This document shows, one piece after another, positions 53,467-62,051 of a stretch of 64,000 bases of DNA. Source of the stretch: Rhodanobacter sp. C01 (GTDB taxonomy: Bacteria; Pseudomonadota; Gammaproteobacteria; Xanthomonadales; Rhodanobacteraceae); assembly GCF_002001045.1 (NCBI RefSeq), contig NZ_MUNR01000011.1, forward strand, positions 372,001 to 436,000, written 5' to 3'. A program made the position numbers and the translations under genes. Each line of letters starts with the position of its first letter. Position 1 is the stretch's first letter. Under the pieces are notes generated by a model. That model was not told where the DNA came from and made no database searches. It was given only the letters and a program-made list of their open reading frames with translations.

Positions 53467-55179
53467 ATGCTGAGCATCGAGCAGTCTCTGGTCGAGCGCC
53501 TGCCCTGGCTCTCGCAGTACCCCGCCATCCGTCGCCCCATGGCCGGCATGCTCGGGCGCCTGGCAGACGAGGACGGTTTCAACCGCGTGTTGAACAGGGT
53601 CGGCACCGCCGAGGGTTTCGATTTTGTCGAGCGGGTGCTGGATGTGCTCGGCACCAGCTATCACATCAATCTGCGCGAACGCGAGCACATCCCTCTGGAT
53701 GGCCCGTTGCTGGTAGTGGCCAATCACCCGCTGGGCATGCAGGATGCGCTGGCACTCCTGCAGCTGATCGGTTCGGTACGTCCGGATGTGCGCATCCTCG
53801 GCAACGATTGGTTGGCGACGATACCGCAGCTGGGCAAACTGCTGCTGCCGGTGGACGTGTTCGGCAAGCGTGCCTCGTCGAAGCTGCGCGGCATCTACCG
53901 CGCCCTCGACAACAACGAGGCATTGATCGTTTTTCCCGCTGGCGAGGTATCGCGAATGCGTGCCGATGGTGTGCGCGACGGGCGCTGGTCGGACGGTTTT
54001 GCACGATTGTCACTACGTCGCAAGGTGCCGGTGCTGCCGGTCCATGTCGCTGCGCGCAATTCGACCATGTTCTATGGCATGTCGATGCTGGCCAGGCCAT
54101 TGAGCACGGCGATGCTGCCTCGCGAAGCGGTGGCATCCGGCAGCCGGCGCATCGGTTTCAGCATCGGTGCACTGGTCGCGGCGAGCGAGCTCGAACAGCG
54201 CAGTGGTGGCTCGCCGAAGCAGGCAGCCACGCTCATGCGCCGGCATGTCTACCGGGTCGGCCGGCATCGCGGGCTGATCTTTGGCGGCCAGGCGTCGCTG
54301 GCGCATCCGGAGCCGGCCGAACAGGTCGCTGCCGAGCTGGCGCAGGCCGAAAGACTGGCCGAACTCAACGATGGCAAGCAGGTGCTGTTGCTCAAGGGAA
54401 GTGCCGACAGCGTGGTGCTGCGCGAGATCGGTCGTTTGCGCGAACTGACCTTCCGCAAGGTCGGCGAGGGTACCGGCATGCGGCGCGATCTGGATGCCTG
54501 CGATCCGCACTACGAACATCTGCTGCTGTGGGATCCCGCTGCCCTGCGGATTGTCGGCTCCTACCGTCTCGGTCATGGCGGCCGGTTGCTGGCCGAGCGT
54601 GGCATGGCAGGGTTGTATACCTCCAGCCTGTTCCATTATTCGCCGGCGCTGGAATCGCGTCTGGCGCAGGGGCTGGAACTGGGGCGCAGCTTCATCGCGC
54701 CGGCGTACTGGCGCTCGCGTGCACTGGATCAGCTGTGGCAGGGCATCGGGCTGTACTTGCAACGTCACGCCGAGCTGCGCTATCTGTTCGGTCCGGTCAG
54801 CATGTCGGTCAATCTGCCGCGCGAGGCGCGCGAATGGATTGCTGCCGCGCATCAGCATTATTTTGGCGCGCCGGGACTGGCAGCAGCCAGGCAGCCCTTC
54901 GTGATCTCCACGGAAGTCATCCATGGGGTGCGGCAGGCGCTAGATGGACTGGATGCGTCCGCTGGCCTGGGTCGGCTGAAGCATCATCTGGATGCGCTGG
55001 GTGTCAGCCTGCCGGTGCTGTATCGCCAGTATGTCGACCTGGTCGAGCCGGAAGGCGTGCAATTCCTCGACTTTGGCGAGGACCCGGGTTTTTCAGGCTG
55101 CGTCGATGGACTGGTGATGCTGGATCTTGCGGCGCTGAAGCCGGCCAAGCGGTCGCGCTACCTCGGCAAGATGGCCTGA
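53467..55179 (+). CDS. Bifunctional PlsC-like / GNAT (hemolysin-type) acyltransferase, OlsF-like
   Basis: A 570-residue fusion. The N-terminal half is an acyltransferase of the lysophospholipid type: VVANHPLGMQDAL (His87, HX5D variant), FGKRASSKLRGIYRAL and LIVFPAGEVSRMR, close to the usual FPEGTRS motif. The C-terminal half is the COG3176 'putative hemolysin' or OlsB-type N-acyltransferase: LRELTFRKVGEGTG, DLDACDPHYEHLLLWD, IVGSYRLGHG, LELGRSFIAPAYWRSRAL. This domain order resembles OlsF, which makes ornithine lipids alone. That function is inferred; a related aminolipid is also possible. The ATG at 53467 follows marC by 125 bp. Confidence 0.75.
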   Translation: MLSIEQSLVERLPWLSQYPAIRRPMAGMLGRLADEDGFNRVLNRVGTAEGFDFVERVLDVLGTSYHINLREREHIPLDGPLLVVANHPLGMQDALALLQLIGSVRPDVRILGNDWLATIPQLGKLLLPVDVFGKRASSKLRGIYRALDNNEALIVFPAGEVSRMRADGVRDGRWSDGFARLSLRRKVPVLPVHVAARNSTMFYGMSMLARPLSTAMLPREAVASGSRRIGFSIGALVAASELEQRSGGSPKQAATLMRRHVYRVGRHRGLIFGGQASLAHPEPAEQVAAELAQAERLAELNDGKQVLLLKGSADSVVLREIGRLRELTFRKVGEGTGMRRDLDACDPHYEHLLLWDPAALRIVGSYRLGHGGRLLAERGMAGLYTSSLFHYSPALESRLAQGLELGRSFIAPAYWRSRALDQLWQGIGLYLQRHAELRYLFGPVSMSVNLPREAREWIAAAHQHYFGAPGLAAARQPFVISTEVIHGVRQALDGLDASAGLGRLKHHLDALGVSLPVLYRQYVDLVEPEGVQFLDFGEDPGFSGCVDGLVMLDLAALKPAKRSRYLGKMA

Positions 55180-55702
55180 CTGCCATATCCTGGTCGTGCG
55201 GCGCTGTAGAACGTCATTGCGTGCACCCCAAGCGTCGGCGACAGGGCGCGGATATGCGGCGCCAAAGCAATAAGCAGCAATAAAATGCTGGCCATTCGGC
55301 GGATCGTCAATGGCTGGAAATATTGTAAAATTGTTGTAAGGTAAATCAGGGACGATAACCACGTACTTTCAGCAGTGTGTCGTGTCTGGCAAGGAATAAT
55401 CGCAAGCAAATACGAAAACCAGAGATTTACCCGCCCGGCTGGCATGTCGGGTTTTTTTGTGCCCGGGTTTTACGTTTTTTCTTTCGGGCAGATGAGCCGC
55501 ATTTCGCTATTACTTGCGATTTTGCGCGTTTGAATAGTTCTGCCCGATCAACGTGCCCACCTTCGAACATCGGCGCGTTCTGAAAGTTCCCGGCGTGGCC
55601 GGATTGGGATGTGAGCGACCCGGCCGGCAATGGATGGGTCGTCATGCGATCGGACACCGAGCCGATCATTCATTTGTTTGAACTTGCGAGATGGAATCCA
55701 TA
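55180..55702. other. AT-rich intergenic region upstream of the first TonB receptor
   Basis: A 523-bp stretch with markedly lower GC than its surroundings, especially 55270-55350 and 55440-55520. No convincing gene is seen on either strand. It contains a candidate terminator at 55429-55458 and must carry the receptor promoter. Tracts such as AAATATTGTAAAATTGTTG (55317-55335) suggest a promoter or regulator site. A long 5' leader is possible. Confidence 0.55.
55429..55458 (+). terminator. Possible rho-independent terminator
   Basis: A short stem ACCCG / CGGGT with a 14-nt loop, followed by seven T. It lies about 250 bp after the acyltransferase stop and 245 bp before the receptor. The short stem makes it weak; it could also act on the receptor leader. 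Confidence 0.4.
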
Positions 55703-58219
55703 ATGAAACGAACCTATCTATCTGTATCGATTGCGCTGGTTTTCGGCCTGACGTCATCGTTGGCACTGGCACAGAGCACGGCGGATCAGACCAATGCCGG
55801 CCAGCCCGCCACGACCACGCCCGCACAGCGAGTCAGTGCATCGAGCACATCCAACACGACGACCTCGAATGACACCAAGCGCGTGCAGCAGTTGAGCGCA
55901 GTGCAGGTCACGGCGCAGTCGCTGTCGCTGGGTGGCGGCCTGATGTCGGTGCAGACTGCGCCGAAAGCCGTTTCCACGATCACCCGCGACGCGATCGTCA
56001 AAGCGGCACCGGGCGGCACCTTCGTGCAGATGATCGACAGCATCCCGGGCGTGAATGCCTCCACCGACGACTACACCGGTCTCGCCAACGGCAACTACAG
56101 CATCCGCGGCTTCACCAGCGACGAGATCGGCACCACCGTCAATGGCGCGCCGATCAACGACAGCGGCAACTACAAAGTCTATTCGACCGAGTATGGCGAC
56201 GCGGAGAACTATGGCGACATCACCGTGTTGCAGGGCTATCCGGACGTGGATACACCGATCGGCGGCGCGGCCGGCGGCTCGATCGCCTGGGTCACCATCG
56301 ACCCGTCGCATACGGCAGGCGTGGACTTCAGCCAGACGTTCGGCAGCAATGACTACAGCCGCACCTTCTTCCGTCTGAATACCGGCGATACGGGTCCGGT
56401 GCGTTCGTGGTTGTCCTACTCCAACAACAGTGCTGATCTGTGGCGCGGCCCCGGCGAGCAGAACGTAACCAAGGTGGACGGCAAGTCGCTGTGGACCATC
56501 GACGACAATGACTCGATCTCGGCATCATTCCAGTACAACCGCGAGTTCACGAATACCTACATGAGCCTGACGAAGGCGCAAGCTCAGCAGGATTACAACC
56601 AGAGCTTTTCCGGCGTTCTTGAAAATCCGGTGAATTTCGGTTCGACCGGCAGCACGACCTACTGTGGCCCGGATACGGCGCATAACTACGGGGTCTGCTA
56701 TTACAAACTGCACACCAACCCGTTCCGCAGCTGGCTGGTCAGCATGGATGGCGAGTTCAAGCTGAGCGACAACCTGCGCCTCTCCGTGGTGCCTTACTTC
56801 CAGTATGGCTTTGGCGGTGGCAGTGGCGGCTCCGTTTTCACTGAGACGACGTCGACGGCCAACGAATACCAGTACGTCAACCAGGACATCAACGGCGACG
56901 GTCTCATCGGCGGGAAGGGCAACCAGGCCAAGGCCCTGGTGTATTCGATGAATACCTCGTACACCATGCGTCCCGGCATTATCGCCAAGTTGAACCAGGA
57001 CTTCGGCGAGAACAACAGCCTCGAATACGGCGTGTGGTGGGAGCGTCCACGCCAGGAGCAGAGCGAGGTTTTCACACCGGTTGACCAGGCCACGGGGATT
57101 CCGTCCGACTACTGGGCGCAGACCGATCTGATCCGTTATCCGGACGGCACGATCCAGCGGGCGTACAACGAATACACGACCACCGAAACCCGCAAGGTGT
57201 TCGCCACGGATACGTGGACGCCGACTGACCAGTGGACCATCACGGCGGGTGCCTCCTACCTGTGGGTGCAGCGTACTGGCTGGGACTATGAGTACCCCGA
57301 TTCGGCAAAGGGCTACGACACGCAATATGGCATTACGGGTGCCAGCGCGACCTTCCACAAGGTGAGCCCGACCGCTGGCGTCAAGTACCAGCTGAACGAG
57401 CAGAACCAGTTCTACTTCGGCTGGGGCAAGACGTTCCGTGCACCCATCAACGGTGCAGTCCTGCAAAATGGGGCCTCGGCAAGTTATCCGGGTCAGACGG
57501 CTCCGGCGGGCAGCTTCCTCAACAAGCCGGAGACGGCGAGCACGGCCGACCTAGGCTGGCGTTTCTACAATGACACGTTCTCGGCCAGCGTCGATGCCTA
57601 CGCGTCCAACCTCAACAACAAGCAGATATCCGGCTTTGACGAGGTCAGCTACGCGACGGTATATCTGTCGCTGCCCCTCGTGCACATGCGTGGCGTGAAC
57701 ACCGAGGCGAGCTACAAGATCACGCCGAACTGGACGCTGTACGGCTCCTATGCGTACACCAAGGCGACCTTGGAAGATGATCTCAATTCGTCAGGTGACG
57801 GCATCTACGACACCAAGGGCAAGACCCTGCTGAATACGCCGAAGAACATCGGCTTCGTGCGGGTGAGCTACGACCAGGGGCCGTTCTGGGCCAGCCTGGA
57901 CGAGAAGTACCGCGGCCCGATCTGGGGCGATTGGTCCAACACGCAGAAAGTGGGCGGTTACGCCACGCTCAACCTCAGCGCTGGCTGGAAGTTCCAGGAC
58001 TTCTCGTCGTGGTTCACCAAGCCGTACATCAAGCTCAACATGTTCAATCTTGCCGATCGTCAGGCACTTACCAATGCCAACAACATCGGTGCGTTCCTGG
58101 CAGCGAACCCGGACAAGATTCAGAATCCGGTCGGCACGACCCTATATGCCTCGGAGCCGTACTACTCGCTGCTGGAAGGCCGCACGGTGATGGTGACTTT
58201 CGGCGCCTCGTTCTTCTAA
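55703..58219 (+). CDS. TonB-dependent outer membrane receptor
   Basis: An 838-residue receptor with a signal peptide (MKRTYLSVSIALVFGLTSSLALAQ). The TonB box-like LSAVQVTAQSL is near residue 65. The plug has KAVSTITRDAIVKAAPGGTF, IDSIPGVNAS, NYSIRGFTSDEIGTTVNGAPI and ITVLQGYPDVDTPIGGAAGGSI. The remaining 650 residues alternate aromatic and polar residues as barrel strands, ending in TVMVTFGASFF with a C-terminal Phe for BAM recognition. It resembles siderophore/FecA-like receptors. No dedicated inner-membrane importer or sigma/anti-sigma pair is near, so the ligand is unknown. An ATG 12 bp upstream is an alternative start. Confidence 0.93.
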   Translation: MKRTYLSVSIALVFGLTSSLALAQSTADQTNAGQPATTTPAQRVSASSTSNTTTSNDTKRVQQLSAVQVTAQSLSLGGGLMSVQTAPKAVSTITRDAIVKAAPGGTFVQMIDSIPGVNASTDDYTGLANGNYSIRGFTSDEIGTTVNGAPINDSGNYKVYSTEYGDAENYGDITVLQGYPDVDTPIGGAAGGSIAWVTIDPSHTAGVDFSQTFGSNDYSRTFFRLNTGDTGPVRSWLSYSNNSADLWRGPGEQNVTKVDGKSLWTIDDNDSISASFQYNREFTNTYMSLTKAQAQQDYNQSFSGVLENPVNFGSTGSTTYCGPDTAHNYGVCYYKLHTNPFRSWLVSMDGEFKLSDNLRLSVVPYFQYGFGGGSGGSVFTETTSTANEYQYVNQDINGDGLIGGKGNQAKALVYSMNTSYTMRPGIIAKLNQDFGENNSLEYGVWWERPRQEQSEVFTPVDQATGIPSDYWAQTDLIRYPDGTIQRAYNEYTTTETRKVFATDTWTPTDQWTITAGASYLWVQRTGWDYEYPDSAKGYDTQYGITGASATFHKVSPTAGVKYQLNEQNQFYFGWGKTFRAPINGAVLQNGASASYPGQTAPAGSFLNKPETASTADLGWRFYNDTFSASVDAYASNLNNKQISGFDEVSYATVYLSLPLVHMRGVNTEASYKITPNWTLYGSYAYTKATLEDDLNSSGDGIYDTKGKTLLNTPKNIGFVRVSYDQGPFWASLDEKYRGPIWGDWSNTQKVGGYATLNLSAGWKFQDFSSWFTKPYIKLNMFNLADRQALTNANNIGAFLAANPDKIQNPVGTTLYASEPYYSLLEGRTVMVTFGASFF

Positions 58220-58260
58220 AACGCAAGTCACGCACCACGGCATGCACTGCGTGGTTCGCC

Positions 58261-58291
58261 AAGCCGGCACCTTCGGGTGCCGGCTTTTTTT
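58261..58291 (+). terminator. Rho-independent terminator of the first TonB receptor
   Basis: A perfect 11-bp stem (AAGCCGGCACC / GGTGCCGGCTT) with a TTCG loop, followed by a T-run; 41 bp after the stop. Confidence 0.92.
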
Positions 58292-58342
58292 GTTGCCGGC
58301 AACTCCTTGGCGTGCAAGCAATAAATTGCGAATATGGCAAAT

Positions 58343-58374
58343 AGTTACGAAATTGTAATATTCTTTCCGTAACT
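58343..58374. promoter_or_regulatory. Inverted repeat upstream of the Oar-like receptor
   Basis: AGTTACG (58343-58349) and CGTAACT (58368-58374) form a 7-bp inverted repeat separated by 18 bp of AT-rich DNA (AAATTGTAATATTCTTTC). The spacing (centres about 25 bp apart) fits a dimeric regulator, though no regulator gene is adjacent. Confidence 0.4.
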
Positions 58375-58535
58375 TTAGCCCGGTCTGACCCGGCCAAGCC
58401 ACCTTGGCTTCGTCAGTCCCTTCAGGGGAAAAGAGAAAAATCATCGTCTTGCCGGGATTTCCCTTGGCGGCGAGAGGTTTCGCTTGTTGCCCTGACATCG
58501 TTATTTATTGCGAACCACCATGGGGTCGATGTTCG

Positions 58536-61500
58536 ATGAAAAGCACTATTCGCGCAAAACTGCTGCCGGTGGCCATCGCCGCGCTGCTCGCCTCCTCGCC
58601 TGTTCTGGCGCAGGACACCTCTTCCGCCATCTCCGGCCGCGTGCTTGATGCCAGCGGCCAGCCGCTGGCCGGCGCCACCGTGCAGATCGTGCATGAGCCG
58701 TCCGGTACCACCAAGGTCACGACGACTGACGCGGATGGCCGCTATGCCGCACAGGGCCTGCGCGTGGGTGGGCCGTTCGACGTGACCGTATCCAAGGACG
58801 GCGTGACCAAGGTCGAGCAGGACAACGTGTATCTGCAGCTGGCCCAGGAAACCCCGGTCAACCTGACGATGGCAGGCGGCGCTGATACGAAGGACGCAAA
58901 AAATCTGGCCGGCGTGACCGTGTCGGCGAATGCATTGGCGCAGACGTTCTCGTCGGACAACAAGGGCATCAGCACGAATGTCTCGCGTGCCGAACTGGAT
59001 GCGCAGCCGACTCCGGGCCGCTCGATCCAGAACATCGTGCGCATGGATCCGCGCGTGGTCATCACCGACCGCGCCCGTGGCGAGATCTCGGCCAACGGCC
59101 AGAACAGCCGCTACAACAACATCACCGTCGACTCGATCAGTGCCAACGATCCGTTCGGCCTGAACGCGAACGGCCTGCCCACGCTGGCCACGCCGATTTC
59201 GCAGGACACCATCCAGGAATACAACATTTCCACCGCGAACTACGACGTGGCCAACCGCCGCGGCCTGGGTGCCACGGTGAATGCGGTGACCAAGAGCGGC
59301 ACCAACGATTTCCATGGTTCCGTCTACTACGTGTTCCAGAACGACAACATGATCGGCGACAATCAGAACGACAAGCCGTACACCGGTTTTTCGCGCGCCT
59401 GGACGGGTGGTGCCACCGTCGGTGGCCCGATCATCAAGGACAAGCTGTTCTTCTTCGGGTCGTACGAAAAGAGCACGCAGATCGGCCCTGGCAGCCCGTA
59501 CGGGCCGGCCGACTCCGGCGCGGCATCGCCGATCGCCGGCCTGACTTCCGCGCAGGTGCAGCAGATCCGTGACGCGGCGGCGACCTACGGCCTGACCGAC
59601 ATCGGCACGGTCGGCGGCGGCAATTCGAACCTGCTCGACAAGCGCTACCTGGCCAAGATCGACTGGAACATCAGCAACGACCATCGCGCCAGCTTCACCT
59701 ACACCGAGACCAAGGAAAACAAGCCGATCATCACCGGCAGCACGACCAACCTGGTGCTTTCCAGCGGCTGGTACAAGACCTCGGTCGACAACAAGAACTA
59801 TGCGCTGCATTTTTATGACGACTGGTCGGATATCTTCTCCAGCGACACCACGGTGTCGTTCTCCAATTTCGTGCAGAACCGTGGCCCGTACAACGGCACG
59901 CCGATGCCCGACATCAAGATCTACCCGGTGGCCTACGGTGGCCCGTCGGTGGAGTTCGGCACCGAGTATTCCAGCCAGGCCAACGTGCTCAAGGTGAAGA
60001 CCCTGAATGCGGCGTGGGCCGGTACGCTGTTCCTCGGCGACCACACGCTGAAGGGTGGCGTCGATTTCGAGAAGGACACCTACTACAACCTCTTCGTGCA
60101 GAACCTGTTCGGCAGCTACACCTTCGAGGATTCCAAGGCCAGCGGCAGCACGCCGGCGATGAATGGCCTGCAGAATTTCCTGGCTGGCAACTACTACCAG
60201 TATTACTACAACCGTCCGGCGGATGGCCTGAGCCTGGCGCAGACCGCGGCCGGCTACGGCCTGAAGCAGTACGGCGTGTTCCTGCAGGATACTTGGCAGG
60301 TCAACAACCAGTTGTCGGTGCAGTACGGCGTGCGAGTCGACATCCCGCTGATGAGCGATCAGCCGTTGTACAACGCCAAGTTCGCTGCGGCGCCGGGTGT
60401 CGTCGGCGGCACTGGCCAAAACAAGAACCAGTCCACGGGCGGTTTCGGCCGGACCAACCAGACCACGATCAATGGCAACCGCGTGGTGCAACCGCGCATC
60501 TCGTTCAATTACGCCTTTGACACCGAGCGCATGACCCAGCTGCGCGGCGGTGCCGGCCTGTTCGTGTCCAATCCGCCAGGCGTGTGGATCGGCAACATCT
60601 TCTCGAACTCCGGCATCACCCAGACCCAGTACAACTGCGGTCCGACCCAGAAGGCGCCGTGCAACACCAACCTGCCGCCGTTCAGTGCGAACCCGTACGC
60701 GCAGAACAACGGCCCCACGGGCTCCGGCGCGATGACGGTCAACACGATCTCGCCAGGGTTCCTGATTCCCAGCGCGTGGAAGCTCAGCCTGGGCTTCGAC
60801 AAGGAGCTGCCGTGGTGGGGTCTGGTGGCTACCGCCGACTACCAGCACATCATCCAGCGAGATGCGATCTGGTACCAGGCGATCAACCTGGGCGCACCCA
60901 CCGGGCAGTTGCCGGATGGGCGCAACACCTACTACAAGCTGGTCAACGGTGACCCCAAGGCCACCGGCCAGCAGTCGGTCTACAACTCGAATTCGGCCTT
61001 CAGCGCGAACACGATCAATCTGGCCGACAGCAACCGCGGCAAAGCCGACAGCCTGACCCTGCAGTTGAAGAAATCGTTCAGCAATGAGTGGGCCGGCATG
61101 GTCGGCTTCACGTGGAGCCGTGCCACCGAGGTGAACCCGGGCACGTCGAGCGTGGCGTCGTCGAATTACAAGTACAACTATGTTGCCAACTCGAACGAGA
61201 ACGTGGCCAGCGTATCGAACTACTCCGTGCCCAAACGGGTTATCGCGTCGCTGAACTGGCAGCATCACTTCTTCGGCGACTACGTGACCAGCGCCAGCGC
61301 GTTCTTCGACGGTCACTCGGCATACCCGTACAGCTGGTCGTTCGGCAATGACGCCAATGGCGACACCTTCACCAACGATCTGGTCTTCATCCCGAAGCCG
61401 GGCCAGGTGGAGTTCCGTCCCGGTACCGATCCGGCCTTGATCCAGCAGTTCTACGACTACATTCAGCACAACGATTACTTGAAGGATCACCAGGGCCAGA

Positions 61501-61895
61501 TCGCCAAGCGCAATGGCGATCGCGCAGGCTGGATCAACCAGCTCGACCTGAGCTTCAGTCAGGAAATTCCGGGTCTGTTCAAGGGCAACAAGGGCCTGAT
61601 CAAGCTGGACGTCTACAACTTCACCAACCTGCTGAACAAGAACTGGGGTATCGAGAAGCGCGTGACGTTCCCGGGTGGTCGTGCACTGGCCGATTTCTAC
61701 GGCGTCGATCCGGCGACCGGCAAGTACATCTACAACATCGACTGCGGCAGCGGTACGGGCAAGGCTCCGGCCACCTGCACCAACTACAGCCAGAACGGTC
61801 ATTACAGCCCCTTGACGGTGCCTACCTACATCAACAACGGCGACGATCTGGCCCAGCGCTGGGCTGTGCAATTGACGGTGAAGTATGTCTTCTGA
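58536..61895 (+). CDS. TonB-dependent receptor with carboxypeptidase-like N-domain (Oar-like)
   Basis: A 1119-residue outer-membrane protein. The signal peptide is MKSTIRAKLLPVAIAALLASSPVLAQ. A carboxypeptidase-regulatory-like (CarbopepD_reg) beta-sandwich follows (ISGRVLDASGQPLAGATVQI ... ADGRYAAQGLRVGGPFDV). The plug includes LAGVTVSANALAQTFSSDNK, IQNIVRMDPRVVITDRARGE, NNITVDSISANDPFGL and ATVNAVTKSGTNDFHGSVYY. A large barrel (TGGATVGGPIIKDKLFFFGSYE...) ends VQLTVKYVF. This domain order fits the Oar family linked to adhesion, outer-membrane vesicles or peptide uptake. Function here is inferred. ATG 58536 is chosen as the signal-peptide start; TGGGGT lies upstream. Confidence 0.92.
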   Translation: MKSTIRAKLLPVAIAALLASSPVLAQDTSSAISGRVLDASGQPLAGATVQIVHEPSGTTKVTTTDADGRYAAQGLRVGGPFDVTVSKDGVTKVEQDNVYLQLAQETPVNLTMAGGADTKDAKNLAGVTVSANALAQTFSSDNKGISTNVSRAELDAQPTPGRSIQNIVRMDPRVVITDRARGEISANGQNSRYNNITVDSISANDPFGLNANGLPTLATPISQDTIQEYNISTANYDVANRRGLGATVNAVTKSGTNDFHGSVYYVFQNDNMIGDNQNDKPYTGFSRAWTGGATVGGPIIKDKLFFFGSYEKSTQIGPGSPYGPADSGAASPIAGLTSAQVQQIRDAAATYGLTDIGTVGGGNSNLLDKRYLAKIDWNISNDHRASFTYTETKENKPIITGSTTNLVLSSGWYKTSVDNKNYALHFYDDWSDIFSSDTTVSFSNFVQNRGPYNGTPMPDIKIYPVAYGGPSVEFGTEYSSQANVLKVKTLNAAWAGTLFLGDHTLKGGVDFEKDTYYNLFVQNLFGSYTFEDSKASGSTPAMNGLQNFLAGNYYQYYYNRPADGLSLAQTAAGYGLKQYGVFLQDTWQVNNQLSVQYGVRVDIPLMSDQPLYNAKFAAAPGVVGGTGQNKNQSTGGFGRTNQTTINGNRVVQPRISFNYAFDTERMTQLRGGAGLFVSNPPGVWIGNIFSNSGITQTQYNCGPTQKAPCNTNLPPFSANPYAQNNGPTGSGAMTVNTISPGFLIPSAWKLSLGFDKELPWWGLVATADYQHIIQRDAIWYQAINLGAPTGQLPDGRNTYYKLVNGDPKATGQQSVYNSNSAFSANTINLADSNRGKADSLTLQLKKSFSNEWAGMVGFTWSRATEVNPGTSSVASSNYKYNYVANSNENVASVSNYSVPKRVIASLNWQHHFFGDYVTSASAFFDGHSAYPYSWSFGNDANGDTFTNDLVFIPKPGQVEFRPGTDPALIQQFYDYIQHNDYLKDHQGQIAKRNGDRAGWINQLDLSFSQEIPGLFKGNKGLIKLDVYNFTNLLNKNWGIEKRVTFPGGRALADFYGVDPATGKYIYNIDCGSGTGKAPATCTNYSQNGHYSPLTVPTYINNGDDLAQRWAVQLTVKYVF

Positions 61896-61918
61896 TCCAT
61901 CGGATGGCTGACACGGTG

Positions 61919-61948
61919 GCCGGCGCCCTCACGGGCGCCGGCTTTTTT
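61919..61948 (+). terminator. Rho-independent terminator of the Oar-like receptor
   Basis: A perfect 10-bp stem (GCCGGCGCCC / GGGCGCCGGC, loop TCAC) followed by six T, 23 bp after the stop. Confidence 0.92.
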
Positions 61949-62051
61949 GTGCGCGCTTGACGGTAGGTGGGCGGCGCGTAAAGCTACCCGGTCCGCTAAC
62001 GATTGATGGCGGAATGCATGCCGCGGACGAGCGGTCAGGAGAATGATTCGG

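Larger units (their letters stand above)
58220..58535. other. Intergenic region between the two TonB receptors
   Basis: A 316-bp region. It opens with a strong terminator for the first receptor, followed by an AT-rich promoter-like stretch (58310-58380) with an inverted repeat. No gene is apparent on either strand. Confidence 0.6.

Noticed and set aside
58422..61871. Very long open frame on the minus strand opposite the Oar-like receptor
   Set aside because: It has the composition of a shadow of the GC-rich coding strand (His/Val/Arg/Asp-rich, no domains), and the plus strand has clear signal peptide, plug and barrel motifs and a terminator.
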